Shown in pieces: positions 35,847 through 48,158 of a DNA stretch of 64,000 nt. The position numbers and the translations under genes are program-made. Source of the stretch: Guyanagaster necrorhizus (Eukaryota; Basidiomycota; Agaricomycetes; Agaricales; Physalacriaceae); assembly GCF_019112545.1 (NCBI RefSeq), contig NW_025064928.1, positions 1-64,000 on the forward strand, given 5' to 3'. The notes under the pieces were generated by a model. The model was given only the letters and a program-made list of their open reading frames with translations, ran no database searches and was not told where the DNA came from. The number at the start of each line of letters is the position of its first letter. Within the stretch, counting starts at the first letter, position 1.

Positions 35847-36874
35847 TTATAAGGAAGCAGAACTCAACAGATCTGCACTGAAACCTGAACTCTCTCCCTG
35901 CCTCTTCAACTCCTTATTGAATGAACAGGCAGTTTTCTTGATTTTGCAGTGAGAACAAGTACACTCTCAACTAGCACCTTTAGTTACTGATCATGCATAA
36001 CACCATGCACCATCTTGATGACAGCATATACAACTCTCTGAAAAACAAAAGCTAAGTCAAATCACATAAGAAAACTAAGACACTTATTTTCACTATCCAA
36101 CAACTCTTTACCCTCCACTGGCCCTGCAACTTCCAACTTCACCTGCTTTTTAGGACTAGCAACCACCTCTGTCCCACTGCCATTCACTACACTCCTTGAT
36201 CTGAACTTGCATTTATAGCCCTTTTCTGCTGGATCTGCCACCCTCCTCTTCCTCTCTCACACCCTCTTCCTCCTCTCCAGGATCCTCTCAGATTCTTCTG
36301 ACTCATTATCTCACTTGATCCCCTTGCTCTGCTCATCATTGGACTCCAGAAGCATATGATCAGTCACCCTCTTAAAGCAAAGACTGGAGTCAGAACTAAA
36401 CCATTCTGCTAGCACTTGATGCAGATGAAAATCAATGGCTTCTACAAGGGTTATTTGCAATCCATCCTCTGTAACCATCCCCTTCTGCCCTATCTCTGAG
36501 ACCTGAGCTCTTGCTGCAGCCTCCATGGCCTCTCTCTCCTCAGCCTCTCTTCAAGCTGCCTCTCTCAATGCTTCTTTCACTTTCTTCACTCACCTCTCCA
36601 CTGTCTACTTGACCTCCTCCCTCTTCTTCTCCAACCCCTCTTGCTACTTCTTTCTCTGTGCCTCCTAGGCCACATAGTCCATCTAGACCTTCTCCTCTCT
36701 TTCTTACTCCCTTTTTCACTCTAAGTGGACTCCTACAGCCTCCACATACTCTTCCTTTATGGTCTGCCATTCTAGATGAAATAATTCCTTAGCCTCTTCA
36801 GGGCCATCAGAGATGAATCCCCTCACTAAAGGCTTGGGAGTACATGAGCAATGATATGCAGCAGGAGATGACAT
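35847..36874 (-). pseudogene. Antisense accessory gene of family B: coiled-coil and Zn2Cys6-like protein
   Basis: Start ATG 36874-36872, stop TAA 35849-35847. Exon 1 is 36874-36112, the intron 36111-36038 (GTAAAG...TTTCAG, 74 bp) and exon 2 36037-35847. Phases agree and give 317 codons in one register. About 50 N-terminal residues (MSSPAAYHCSCTPKPL...) precede a Glu/Lys/Arg/Gln-rich probable coiled coil (residues about 55-120). A mixed region follows, then a basic segment. Exon 2 encodes two CX2CX6C units (CICCHQDGAWC and CSHCKIKKTAC) about 14 residues apart, the pattern of fungal Zn(II)2Cys6 clusters. About twelve internal stops all sit where CGA, CAG or CAA is expected. The family is not recognised; a DNA-binding or regulatory role is inferred from the Cys pattern alone. 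Confidence 0.7.
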
Positions 36875-37004
36875 AGTTAGGGTGATAGTGGTAGTATCTG
36901 ATTAAGTTGCAAAAAATTCTCATAGCTATCAACAATCTTTCATGTAGCCTCACTGGCCATCAGGATCTGCACTCTTGAGGGCAAGAATGCTAATGGAGGA
37001 ATAC
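36875..37004. other. Spacer between the antisense gene start and the 3' LTR
   Basis: About 130 bp upstream of the antisense ATG, conserved in the reverse copy at 26009-26170. It should hold the antisense promoter, and the polypurine tract just before 37005 (gctaatggaggaata). No clear TATA box. Confidence 0.5.
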
Positions 37005-37504
37005 TGTTACATGCATGCTGCTGGCCTCCATGTCACCTCAACCAACTATAGATCCAATCACAGAAACCCACTGGACTTCAGCCACTCTCCATTATTTATT
37101 AATTTCATTTTCACTATTATCATTTCACATCCATATTTCACATTGTAATATCTAAACCTCAAACTCAGTAGCAAATATTGATATCAGAACTCAATAGAAC
37201 CTGACTCAGAATTAGCTACCATTAGTATATAAAGCCATGTATAACCATTGTAACTACTCAGTTTGAATATCAACTTAGATAGTTATCTACACTTCATACT
37301 CACTTCAACTCCTCCCTACCTCATCTGTCAGATTCTGCTCTGAAAGATACTCCTCTTTGCTTCTCTGACAGAACTCTGTTCTGTCCATCCAAATTCTTGG
37401 GCTCTAACTCAAGAGTGACATTGCCAATAGCTTTGTTGATGCCCATGCACTCTGCCAGTCTCCATATATGCACTCAAGCCCACTTGATTGGCACATTCCT
37501 AACA
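37005..37504 (+). repeat. Family B 3' LTR
   Basis: 500 bp, tgttacatgcatgctgctgg...gcacattcctaaca. R-start block agtttgaatat at 37260-37270. Slightly less C-to-T damage than the 5' LTR. Confidence 0.9.
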
Positions 37505-39203
37505 TTGAGTACCACCTTTACTTCTTCTTTCATTCTTGCATTATTGATAGCTCACTAAGTTCATTCAGTATTGAATGATTTAAGCCAGCAAATGAGGGTT
37601 TCTCTCTCTGTTCAGCCTGTAGGCATTTAAATCCTTATGGTTTGCAATTCTTTTAGTGTGTTTAGAGTAGCAGAAATAAGTATATTTGAATGTGCATATA
37701 AATAAGTACCTATAGAGCTAGCATAAGTCCATCCAGTGGTATTCTGAGATATACTGTGAAGTTCTTTAGCTGACTGAGTGGAATTGCTCACTTGTCAGCT
37801 CTGTTTTGGATCTTGAAGTACATCTCACAATCTACTAAGAATCTGTTAATATTGTCAGATGCTCTCTTGAAGGGTCATAGTTTTCTCATGAGCTCTAGCC
37901 TGCATTGAATCAGAGAGGCATTAGTGGCAAAGATAGCCATCAGGTTAGAGTAATCATCAAAGAGGGGGTACTGCCAGAAGGCTGGCAGTTCTGATAAGAA
38001 ATACAGAGAGTGGTTATCAGCAACAGGACTATCTGCCTCTTTTCTTTTTTTTATCTTGATTTTTTTATTGCTGATTTCAAAGTCACTAGTCCTGAGGTCA
38101 TTCTGATCTTTTTCTTTTTTGCTAGCAGATGCAGCATTCTTTGATCTGCTAAATACTGCTATGGTGTTAGAAGGATCATTCTGTCTGGCAAAAAGCTGGC
38201 TTCTCTATGTATTTGACTATGGATACTATTAGCATGAAGTAGATGATAAAGTTAAGCAGCTTGAAAATATAGTTCATACTATAGACCAGACTAAGAGTGC
38301 CATATACATGGCTCACTTCAGCAGTATAGACAGTGTGTTTGACATTAGTCAGATATTGAATCAGGATCAATAGAGTGGTAGGTCAGCTTTTATACTGATG
38401 GGATATCAGTCATTGAATATGTAAATTATCTGTTTAATTGTGTAGCAGAGCTTGGCAAGCTCAGAAGGCTGGAGGAGTAGAATGCTGGAGATAAAAAAAC
38501 CATCTACTATTAGGAGGGTGTTAAAAGAATCTGATCATGAGAGTTTAAGAGTTCCAGTGGAAGTGCTATAGTTAGAATAGATAGCTACAGTGGTTTTTTG
38601 ATAGAGATCAAGAGAGTCTTTAGTGCAGTTTTTAATTCCAGACTCAGAGAGGGTAATGGCAGGGCTGATAGTTAGAGTGATCCAAAAGTCTGATAGGAGC
38701 TCATTAATAAGGCCTTAAAACTAGTCATAGTACCTTTCACAGAGAGAGTCTCTGTGGTTGTCTCAGTGAGGGTTAGACAGTATGTCTGATACTTCTAAGA
38801 CAGCTTTTTAATTCTTGTTTCTGGAGATGCCTTCAGATATAGGCTGGTTGGCAGTCATAATGTCTTTGTGTTCTCATTTGGAGGATTCATAGATTGCAGA
38901 GTCTCCATATTTTTGTTTTAGGGTGTTATCTGGAATATCATAGAGAGAAAGGATTGGAGTTTCTGGTTATCAGAAAAAGGTGTAAGAAAAGTCAACAAGA
39001 AAGATGTAGTATCAGGAAATCCAGCTGAAAATAGACTGATTTCCTCTGCATAAGAGAATGAGAGCAAAAAGCCCAAGCAGAATAATAATAACAGTGCTCA
39101 AAAGCTTGAAGAAATTGATGATGAGATTAGAGGTTAATTGCATTCAGTTTTCTTCACAGCTGATATGAGTAAGAGAAGAAAAGATTGAAGTTTTGAGTTA
39201 ATT
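37505..39203 (-). pseudogene. Family A gag, reverse, second host half
   Basis: Minus strand from right to left: leader with a decayed primer site (39189-39201), Gag start near 39140 with the hydrophobic segment (FFKLLSTVIIILLGLFALIL), the long polar region (39000-37900), then near 37815 a deletion joining early capsid to the region after the zinc knuckle, and the protease-proximal linker (37800-37505). It is not continuous with the pol half at 29804: about 560 bp is missing. Confidence 0.68.
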
Positions 39204-39683
39204 ATTAGGCTTGCTTGTCACATGGACTAAACATATGATAGACTAGCACTGTATCAGATTTATACAATTATGCTAGAATCTACTTGAGTATATTTGATTG
39301 ATGAGATCAAAACACTTTGCAAGTAGACTTGAGAGTGTGTGTAATATAAATAAACTTTAGCTTAAAGCTGGTCTACTATAACAAGAGTTATACTATTTAT
39401 ATATATTTCTAAAAATGATAAATATAGTCTTACTTATTGTATCCTCCTGTAATATAGTACTATAGAGCATAGTAGTCATGCATGGAACAATAGATATCAT
39501 CTGTTGTTGAGATATCTGATGCACACTATAGCACAATAGTATGAGTCATCTGGTATAATCATAATAATCAGCTCACATTTGACAAGCATCCAAGAAGAAA
39601 TAAATGTTCTGATAAAATAAAATAAGATAAGATAAGATAAGAACAGATAGGATGAGATAAAATAAGAATAGAAAATCATAATA
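39204..39683 (-). repeat. Family A-type LTR, reverse (subfamily of 55937)
   Basis: About 480 bp. Reverse complement begins tattatgattttctattc, includes a (TTATC)n-like stretch (39610-39665 on the + strand) as in the LTR at 55937, and ends gcctaata. It is clearly different from the LTR at 26282-26740 that would have to be its partner. Confidence 0.72.
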
Positions 39684-42205
39684 TTTTTTATCAGCTGATA
39701 GAATTTTTCTTATCTGGTACTTTCTCTATACTGACAGATGAGATAAGCCTTTTTAGCAGTAAGATTTGTAGAATCCAGTCCTCTAGAGGCCATATAGCTC
39801 TGTCTTCTAGAGAACTCAAAGTTCTAGCAGAGTGTTCTTATAAGGTATCACTTGTCTTATTCAGTCTTTTTTGTGAATGCTTAAATCCTTATACTCTTGC
39901 ATACTAGTTCCTTATATGTTGAGCAGTGAGTGTTTATTAGTAGTACTCACAGAAAATTTTTCAGTATTGGTAACTATAAAGTTTGAGTTCAAATACACTA
40001 AGTTAGTATTATCTGTTGTGATATTCAAGAAACTGTCTGTAGCCCACCCACATATATGTCAAGAGACTACTTATGAAAATCCTTCTAGAATTCAGCCTCT
40101 TTCACTCTGTTTAACTTCTTATGTATCTTCTTGACTCAATTTTTTTCACTTCTCATCTAAAAACTTTATCTCACATATATTATAGAGTGCAGGTATATTG
40201 CTGGTGATCATAACATTGGGAGTAATGCATGATGGTTGAAGACAACAGAGTTTTAGGTAAGTGCAAGCTATATGCCTCTTCTCACTATAGTTGAAACATT
40301 TGCTCTCTTTTTAGAGAGTGTCAATATCTATAAGTTGTTCTTGGCTATCATATATAGTGCTGATTAGAGTTTTCTGATCTCCCTCTATTGTTAGTGTGAA
40401 TCCCTTCTAGAGTGACTCTGCTGTATCTATTTTGACACTTTTTATTCCTGTAGTTCAGCTTTTCTCTCTTGTGACATTCATATAATAGTTATAGTTTATT
40501 TATATAATATATCATTTCTATTTATTGTATATAGTGAGGAAGTTATTACTCTCATAGGCAATAATGTTTTAGAGATTGAGTCATGTTGTATTCTTAATCT
40601 GTTTCAATATTGTCAGCCTGTCTTCTAACTTTCTAGTTTAATATGCCAACTCTTCAAACTTCTGGAAAATTTTCTTGGCATCTGAGTAGTTGTCTGTCTC
40701 AAAGCTCTCCATTTGATCTGACAAAGCTTCATCTCTCTGTTGAACTATTGTACTATCACATTCTTGAAGTCAGAGTAAGATAAATATTACTATCGTTCAA
40801 TGACTCAGTCATAGAAATAAGGCTTCTGGTGGTCCCATCACTCATACATAGTTCCTTCAAATCATGAAGTGCAAAAAATTACTTAATGTAAGCTGAATCT
40901 ACTAGCACTCATTGAGAAATACATAATATATATTTTGAAGTATGTTTTACACTGATTGAAAAAGTGTTTGAGGTCTGTTACTCTACTGAGTCAGAATAGG
41001 AATGCATTTATATATAAACAGCCTGAAGATCAAATAATATGAGAGTCATTTATTTAATACTACCCACTAAATCTCTCAATGGAGCTGCTAAGTTCAAATC
41101 CTGCTTTCACAGACTCAGTGTCTTTGGTTTATCTAAAGACCAGAGCCAGACTGCTTGATTATTTGGCCCTCAATTATCAGTCTTAGCAGTGACTGTAGTC
41201 ATTAATCATAGTGAGGATTCTATAACAAGAGAATGGCTAATGCTGCTGAGACTGCTGATATATGGCTAAAACTGCTGATTTAGCTAGTGTAATAGAATCA
41301 GATTCTATGGAGTTAGACAGGTCTGCACCTTCTGATCTGGCACTACCAAAGAGTCTACTTAGAAAAGGCAGCAAAAATGCTAAGTACTAATGGAAGAAGT
41401 TTTGGCTTTCAAACTACTCTGACTAACTGTAGCTGATAATGGTCAGTGTGATATATAATATAGTGAACTGAAAGTTAATACTTCTGCATGCCTATTTTCT
41501 TTTATTATTCTGATTATCTTCTGTATCTATATCTGTATTCATGCATTATTTACTAAGTTCCAGATGTATTTTAGCATATTGAGATACCAGATTCCCTCTC
41601 CTGATCTAAACCATTAAGTGTCTGCTATCTGTTTATCTTTCAACTTCTAGTAGTATGCTGAAAGATTCTTTATCCACTCTGGCTTATCACTCATTGATGT
41701 AAGCATATTCTCTTTTCAAAATATAAGAACTATTGACTGTCACTCTAAAAAAATGGAGCTTGATCTCTCTAGAACTGTATTTATCAAGCCAGTGAATGAA
41801 TTTGTCTATAATATCCTGCTCTTGGATTAGAGAGCTGAGAGAAGGAATGGTCATTTCTTCAGAGATGACTTCAGATTTTAGATTGAAGAGTCAAATAATG
41901 ATGCTTTCTCAACTTAGAAATACATAGGAGATTAGCTGAATAGCATTATAAATAGCAGCCACCTGCTGCTGAATATTCCACTCTGCCAGTTCTCTTTTTT
42001 GTCAATCTCATTCTCTCAAAGTTCAAAAGACATAGTAAATAATAATACTTGTTACTAAAATAGCCAGATATATACTCACAAATGTAGCTATAATAAGATT
42101 TCTGATTATGAAGTTTATGAAACATGTCTTAAGCCAAGAGTCTGTAAACTAGAGCATATAAAATCTCAAGCTAAATGTCAGATGATGACCAAATAATTAT
42201 AAATA
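39684..42205. other. Degenerate DNA, possible gag-like remains on the minus strand
   Basis: No LTR or pol motif recognised. On the minus strand near 40315-40245 a segment reads CFNYSEKRHIAC, reminiscent of a damaged zinc knuckle, and 42010-41600 contains short stop-free runs (for example EWNIQQQVAAIYNAIQ). On the + strand a 42-codon island lies at 41262-41390. CpG is very low. Probably an older element not represented elsewhere in the window. Confidence 0.35.
41262..41390 (+). other. Short coding-like island, unrecognised
   Basis: ATG 41262 to TAA 41390, 42 codons, with Met/Leu/Asp/Ser-rich residues (MELDRSAPSDLALPKSL within it). It could be the start of a decayed gene or chance. No ribosomal, promoter or splice context supports it. 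Confidence 0.2.
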
Positions 42206-42209
42206 TCTA

Positions 42210-42739
42210 TATGATGAGATCTATGCAAAGCATAAGATGCTCCAAGTGGTCATTTCAGACTGAGGCTCACAATTTGTCTTCAAGTTTCTTGATGATCTCT
42301 ATTACCTTCTTAGTATCTGAAGCAATGCATCAATAGCCTATCATTCATAGACTGATGGACAAACTGAATATATCAATCAGGAGATTGAGAAGTACTTGCA
42401 GATGTTCATCAATCACAGACAAGATGACTGAACAGAGTGGCTTGCTCTAGTGGTATTCCAACACAATAACCATATTTATTCTGTAACCAACAAGATCCCC
42501 TTTTACATTAACCATAGATATCATTCCTATATCATTATCACAAACTGACACAATGTTACAACCCTCATGTCCTCAGACTTTGCACAACTTATATCTACTA
42601 TTCATACTGAAACACACACTGCACTTGAGAAGACAGCCTCTGCTATAAAGACACAATATGACAAACACCAGTGACCTGCTCATAAATATGCTATTAATGA
42701 CAAAGTCTGGCTCAATACCAGCAACTTTCACCTTTTTTG
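42210..42739 (+). pseudogene. Family A integrase core (E6), left of E5
   Basis: From about the second catalytic Asp region (LQVVISD*GSQFVFKFLDDLY) through QTDGQTEYINQEIEKYL towards the C-terminal part. It is cut at 42739 by E5 and continues at 55502 after the duplicated TTTTG. Confidence 0.78.
42735..42739. repeat. Target-site duplication of E5, left copy (TTTTG)
   Basis: Same as 55502-55506. Confidence 0.85.
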
Positions 42740-43208
42740 TGTTACAATTTTTCCTTTATTTTATTTCTTTTCAATCAATTAACTTCTATCTATGCTTAGT
42801 CAGAGCATCTAGATGAGCACTTAAGACCATGAGACAAAGCTTAGTCATCACAACTAGGCCAAGTTGGTCATTGTCTTTTGACACAATAACATTGTCTGGT
42901 GATGCACAATCAGTCTTTTATATACAGTAGCAATGCCTAAGGACAATAGGCATAGAGGACACAGCAATGCACAATAGACAGCAGTATTAATAGTTACATA
43001 TGAACAGTATTTAAAGAGGCTCACTCTCACTGGTAATCCTCAGCTTCAAGCTAAAGTTTATTCTTACACCATTCTATACTCAACCTGATACTAAGATCTT
43101 GTGACACACTAATCAGAATATGCATCAGTGGACTTGGTTGATCTTCTGAAGTGCAAGGAGACTTTCATTTATCATGTGTTTCTGTTCATGTGATGCTTGA
43201 GTCTAACA
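42740..43208 (+). repeat. E5 5' LTR
   Basis: Starts tgttacaatttttcc and ends gtctaaca. TATA-like agtatttaaag near 43010, R block agcttcaagctaa at 43042-43054. Confidence 0.9.
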
Positions 43209-43209
43209 A

Positions 43210-43222
43210 TTAGCTTGAAGCT
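43210..43222 (+). promoter_or_regulatory. E5 primer-binding site, self-priming type
   Basis: TTAGCTTGAAGCT one base after the LTR, the exact reverse complement of 43042-43054. Confidence 0.72.
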
Positions 43223-43264
43223 TGAAGCTTCTCTTTCTTAAGCTCAATTGTGCTGAGAAACTGA

Positions 43265-46200
43265 ATGCCCACTCTAAATCTAACTGACTCAAAATTTGAT
43301 TGAGAGTTCTTTGAACTCTTAACCTCTATTATCAGAACACTTTTAGGGTTACTTGTGATCATCCAGCTGTGCTGAAGACATCACTCAATAACTGCCTGGA
43401 CTATTCAACATTATCAGGAATTCTAATATATCAGACATATTTTACAAAAACATAACCCCTGACTTACCACTATATGACATCTCAGAATCCAGATGAACCA
43501 CCTACTAGCCCCCAACCAGCCTCATACCTAAAACTGAGCCTAATAGCTTGCATCAGAGAGGCAATCAAGAAGAAAAAAAACACTCTCCTTGATCTAGATA
43601 AAGTAATTATCAGGTTGCAGGATTCAGGAACCCCTGGATTCCACCTCCAGTCTCTGACCATGAAGACAAGAGTATTCTGAGGGACTTCTTCCAGCAGTCT
43701 CTCTCTCCTAATCCTTTCATCACCCCTTGAACCTATAGGATTGCTGACTATGCCAGAGACTCTCTTCATGCTGCTCAATTGGCTCTAAGATCCTAACCTA
43801 TATCACCAGAAAGCCAGTCTCACAGCTTCTCACTCCACCACTCTACAGAGATCAGTGCTGGAATAAGGTGGACATCCTCAGACCAACTCAATGATGAGCA
43901 GCAAACTTGAGAAAATCAAAACAAAATTATCCACTGACTATTTCCTGTATGAGACTTCAACATCTCATTCAACTATGATAAGGCCCTCCAACAGGAGGAG
44001 CAGAGACAGCAAAATACTCCTCAGCCAGCCTGTAGTGAGCTTGAGGAGCACATTATTAACAGAGGCCAACAAGCATATAAGACTGCTGAGTATGATCAGC
44101 AGCATTGGGAGCTGCAGCAGGACAATGAGAGAGCCTGACTGAAAAGGACTGATGTTTCCAACTGGTACAGGCTTTGATCTGAAGTTGCCTTTATACTTAC
44201 ATCAGTACAAGTGGACCATTCTCTCTCAACTCCAGTATTTAAAGAGCCTAGCACCATAGAATCTGACTCATGGGCCTTAGAGTGGTGGACCAATGCTGAG
44301 GTCCTCACCACTGACAAAGCCTGAACTAGAAGCGATGGCATCACTCCTTCAACTCAAGACAATGTTTCAGAATCCTCCAAGCACTCTTCAATCCCATAAT
44401 ATTCCTCTCTCTGATGAACCTTCAGTGCTGATACCACATTCAAGAACAATGAGTCTGTCCTCAGGCATTATAGACTATGAGTACCTAACAATGCCCACAT
44501 CCTCACCTGCACCCTCTAAGAGTTCCTCAGGAGCCAGGTAGTTAGACAACTCCTCAACAACAGATACAACTGAAACATCTGCCTCTATCATGAGTGACTG
44601 GTGATGGCATGAGTGGCAGGAGGGAACCAGTATGACTCTGATATTAGAAGCCAGCCTATTTCCACCTATCTCAATGTCTCAGACTTTTCAGATCCTATCA
44701 CTAGGCTCAGCACCCAGCAAGAGCAGTGGGTTGACAAGGATGACATGACTGCTAAGGGATAGAGAGAGTTTCTATGACCCACCTGCTGCTTCTCTCCTTG
44801 AGGAAGAGGAAGAGGATGACAAGCACAAGAGAGATGAGAAAACTGAAAGCAGTGAGCCATCTTGCACTAGTGAAGAGCTCACCTATAGACTTTGAGAAGA
44901 TACAGATGAAGAAGTGCTTAAAGAAGAGATTTATTAAGCAAGAATGCAGGAGTACCAGGAGTTGTACCTGCAGAGAGTATCTTTTTTATGGTATGACCTT
45001 CACTGATTGAGGTCACATCTTAGATAATTATATTTACATTCTGAACCAAGTGAACAAACAGAGATTCTGCAGAATGCCACTACAGCATATGCCACTGAAC
45101 AATATAATAAATGGCACCCAGAGGATCAGGTCAGTACAGTATCCAAGTACCAATTGCTGCTCTTGATCAGACCAATGTCTTGATCACCTCTCATCACTCT
45201 GAAGTGAGCTATATATACAGCACCCTCCATCTATAGCACTTTTTCATACTCCACCTCTTCCTCCCAATCTATGGCAACTCAGCTATTTTGATTCTGACCT
45301 CAGCCAGTGGACCTGCTAACCTCATACTGAAATCTGTGGACCAGCAGGAGAAGTAGGGTCTTAGGAGCATAGCCTCTATCCAATGAGGCCACAGAAAGTG
45401 GCACCAGAAAAGAACCAATCTGAGATGACCTCAAGAGAGTCTAACTAGGCTTCACCATATAGGATAGTGTCATCATCCAAAAAGACACTGCTCTATAGAG
45501 AAGCCCTATTGCAGATGACAACTCACTCTATTTATTTCTGGGACCACTCAATAAATGGTGATGACCTTCCTCCTCTGAATAGCCCAATTTGATAGGCATA
45601 CTTCCCAGTGATGCCATCATACTACAATGCCAACCTGATCTACTTTGCAAACTCTGTCTCTTTAAAGGGGCATCTGATGATATCAACTGATTTCTGGTTG
45701 ATTATGAATAATACTTTGAGATCTACATTAGATATCTTGGATCTGATATGAACAAAATAGTCTTTGCCACTTCTTACCTTGAAGAGAAGACTAAAATATG
45801 GTGGATCTTAATCTCTTTGAACTTCCAATTCTTCATCTGGGAACACTACTGATACCCCTTATGGCTGGTCTTTAAACAAATGCTGCACAATAAATTTATT
45901 GACTCAGCAGTGCAAAAAGTGCATAAACAAAAGATCAAAGACTATAAGATAGATGACAAAGTGGCCACAGATTACTTCAATAAGCTAGAACAGCTCATGA
46001 AGCTTACCAGCATTCAAGATGATATAGCAAATGATGGGTGGATAGTTGAGGCCCTTAAGAGAGGAGTTCTCTCTTCATATGTCATGATGATCTTGGCCAT
46101 CAGTATTAAAGCTCTGATGCCCATAGGCTATGACAAGTGGAAAGAGAAGATTATTAAGATGTATAAGGAGTGACAAAGGCAGAAAGCAGAACAATCAACC

Positions 46201-46546
46201 CTGCAAGACTATTCGAAGAAGCTGACTTCACTAATCCTGAATAATTCTAAATCAGAGACAACTGCTGGAAAATCATTGGGATCTCTGACAGCTCCAGCCT
46301 ATGGCATGCAAAAAATAGGGATGGAAACAACATATATAGAGACAGAAAAGCCCATGGATATAGACTGTATAAAGAAAGAGGGCAAGTGTTTCAATTGTGG
46401 CTAAAAGAGTCATATGGCAAAAGACTGTCTGAAGAAGAAGTGAACCTGAAAAGACATATGAGTGCAGATTGCTGAGCTGCAAAAGGAAGACAAGGAGCTT
46501 AGCATAGAGACCAAAGTGAAGGAAGTAAAAGACAGAGCTGGTCAAT
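43265..46546 (+). pseudogene. gag: E5 gag
   Basis: ATG 43265 with the family's hydrophobic N-terminus (FFELLTSIIRTLLGLLVIIQ). A long Ser/Pro/acidic part follows (43470-45010). The capsid-like domain lies at about 45640-46170 (FKGASDDIN ... KTKIWW ... DYFNKLEQLMKL ... YDKWKEKIIKMYKE). A zinc knuckle at 46388-46430 (CFNC ... SHMAKDC) has one internal stop. The capsid segment 45880-46173 is among the best preserved of the family. Stops are mostly at expected Arg or Gln codons. Confidence 0.8.
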
Positions 46547-47950
46547 AAGCAATTCCATTGTATCAGCCAAAGGACTTCATGATGTGCTATTAACAGATGC
46601 TAGTCAGACTGACAGTATTTCTGTAGTTACCCCTATATCTAACTTATATATATATTCAAATATACTTCAATTATTCACTTCACACACCAATGAATCACAG
46701 AAAAAAACTCAAGTGCCCACAGGCCAAACAGGAGTAGAGAGCCCCAACAGTTGGCTACAGCCATTCAGTATTAAGTGGACCTGGCAAGCTATCAGAGACA
46801 CCAAAACTGAAGAAGCAGCAAAAGCAGTACTTCAAAACTGAATTTATAAAACTCAAGTTGAAAAAGTTATTGATGATGCTATTGAAGGAATTAAAAAGGC
46901 TGAACATTGTTATGCTCTGAAATGGCTCAATGAACTTTGAGGACCAAAGAAGTTCATTTATCAGTCTAAAACTCTAGAATGGAATCTGCTAACCAAAGCC
47001 TGAATTGAAACCCTCACATCTCAAACTATATATACCATAATGGCTCTGATTGATAGTGGCTGCATAGGTAGCTCTATTAATCATGCTTTTATCAACAAGC
47101 ACAACCTTCTCACAAGAGCCACCATAGCCCCAATCCCAGTTTACAATGCAGATGGAACAAAGAATCAGGCTGACTCTATCATGGAATTTGTCAAGTTACA
47201 GCTCACAATCAGAGATCATTCTGAAAGGATTGATCTTGCTATAACAGACCTTGGCACTAAAAAAGTGTTTCTGGGATATAATTAGTCAATCAGGCACAAT
47301 CCACTGATCAATTGAAAGACTGAGAAGATAACCTTTACTCACTGCAAGTGCTACAAACTTCTATTTGAACTACCAGATGAAGATCCTGAGGATCAATAGG
47401 ATGAGAAAATGGAGGATAGGGAAACCATCCTTGCCATCAACCTTCAATATGAAATACACATTCATGCTATACACTATACTAATAACCTTGCCACCAAAGC
47501 TAATGAACAGAAGAAAGAGAGAATGTTTAAAGAAATAGTGCCCAAATGGGCACAAGACTTCAGAGATCTATTCAAAAAAGAAAGTTTTGATGAACTTCCC
47601 ATGCCTAAATCCTGAAATCATGCCACTAAATTGATCTCTAATGCCAATATCAATCTTGACTGTAAAACCTACCCACTCAGAAATAATGAGCAACAGAAAC
47701 TTGACAAATTCCTCAATAAAAACCTGTCCAGTGGGAGGATTCAACCATCAAAGTCTCTCATGGTATCACCATTCTTCTTTGTTAAAAAGAAGAACAGCAA
47801 ACTTTGTCCCATCTAGGACTATTGAAAACTTAATGAAATAATGATTAAAAATTGATATCTCCTCTCTTTGATCTCAGAGCTGATAGACAAGCTGAGAGAT
47901 ACTAAGTACTACACAAAACTTGATGTCCAGTGAGAGTACAATAATGTATG
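46547..47950 (+). pseudogene. pol: E5 pol, part 1 (protease, RT fingers)
   Basis: Linker, protease with intact ALIDSGC near 47042, then RT from about 47600 (FVKKKNSKL near 47790) to the DVQ*EYNNV region, where the copia element interrupts it at 47951. It continues at 52504 after the duplicated GTATG. Confidence 0.8.
47946..47950. repeat. Target-site duplication of the copia element, left copy (GTATG)
   Basis: Same as 52504-52508. Confidence 0.9.
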
Positions 47951-48158
47951 TGTTGTAAGTAGAGAGCAGAGTAATGTATAAAGGATTAGAATTAGCCTCT
48001 CAAGAGAGAAACGTTCTACTTAAATACATTTCATATTACTTCAAGATCTTTTTATGAGATACTAAATAAGTCCAGATCACAATCCAAGTCAGCTGCTGCT
48101 GACTGGCATCATATCTTCGAGTATGTTCTCATACTCACTCAGAATTGCTATCCCAACA
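47951..48158 (-). repeat. Copia LTR (3' end of the element)
   Basis: 208 bp, tgttgtaagtagagagcag...gctatcccaaca; still carries a few CpG sites. Confidence 0.92.

Larger units (their letters stand above)
29805..37504 (+). mobile_element. Complete family B (Tf1-like) gypsy chromovirus with antisense gene (inactive)
   Basis: 7,700 bp with 501 and 500 bp LTRs, gag and pol on the + strand and a spliced gene on the minus strand between pol and the 3' LTR. Flanking pentamers differ (GATCC on the left, TTGAG on the right), so no target duplication is present. The host sequence on the two sides comes from different family A subfamilies. This is best explained by recombination between two family B copies at different places. 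All genes carry many stops. Confidence 0.88.
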
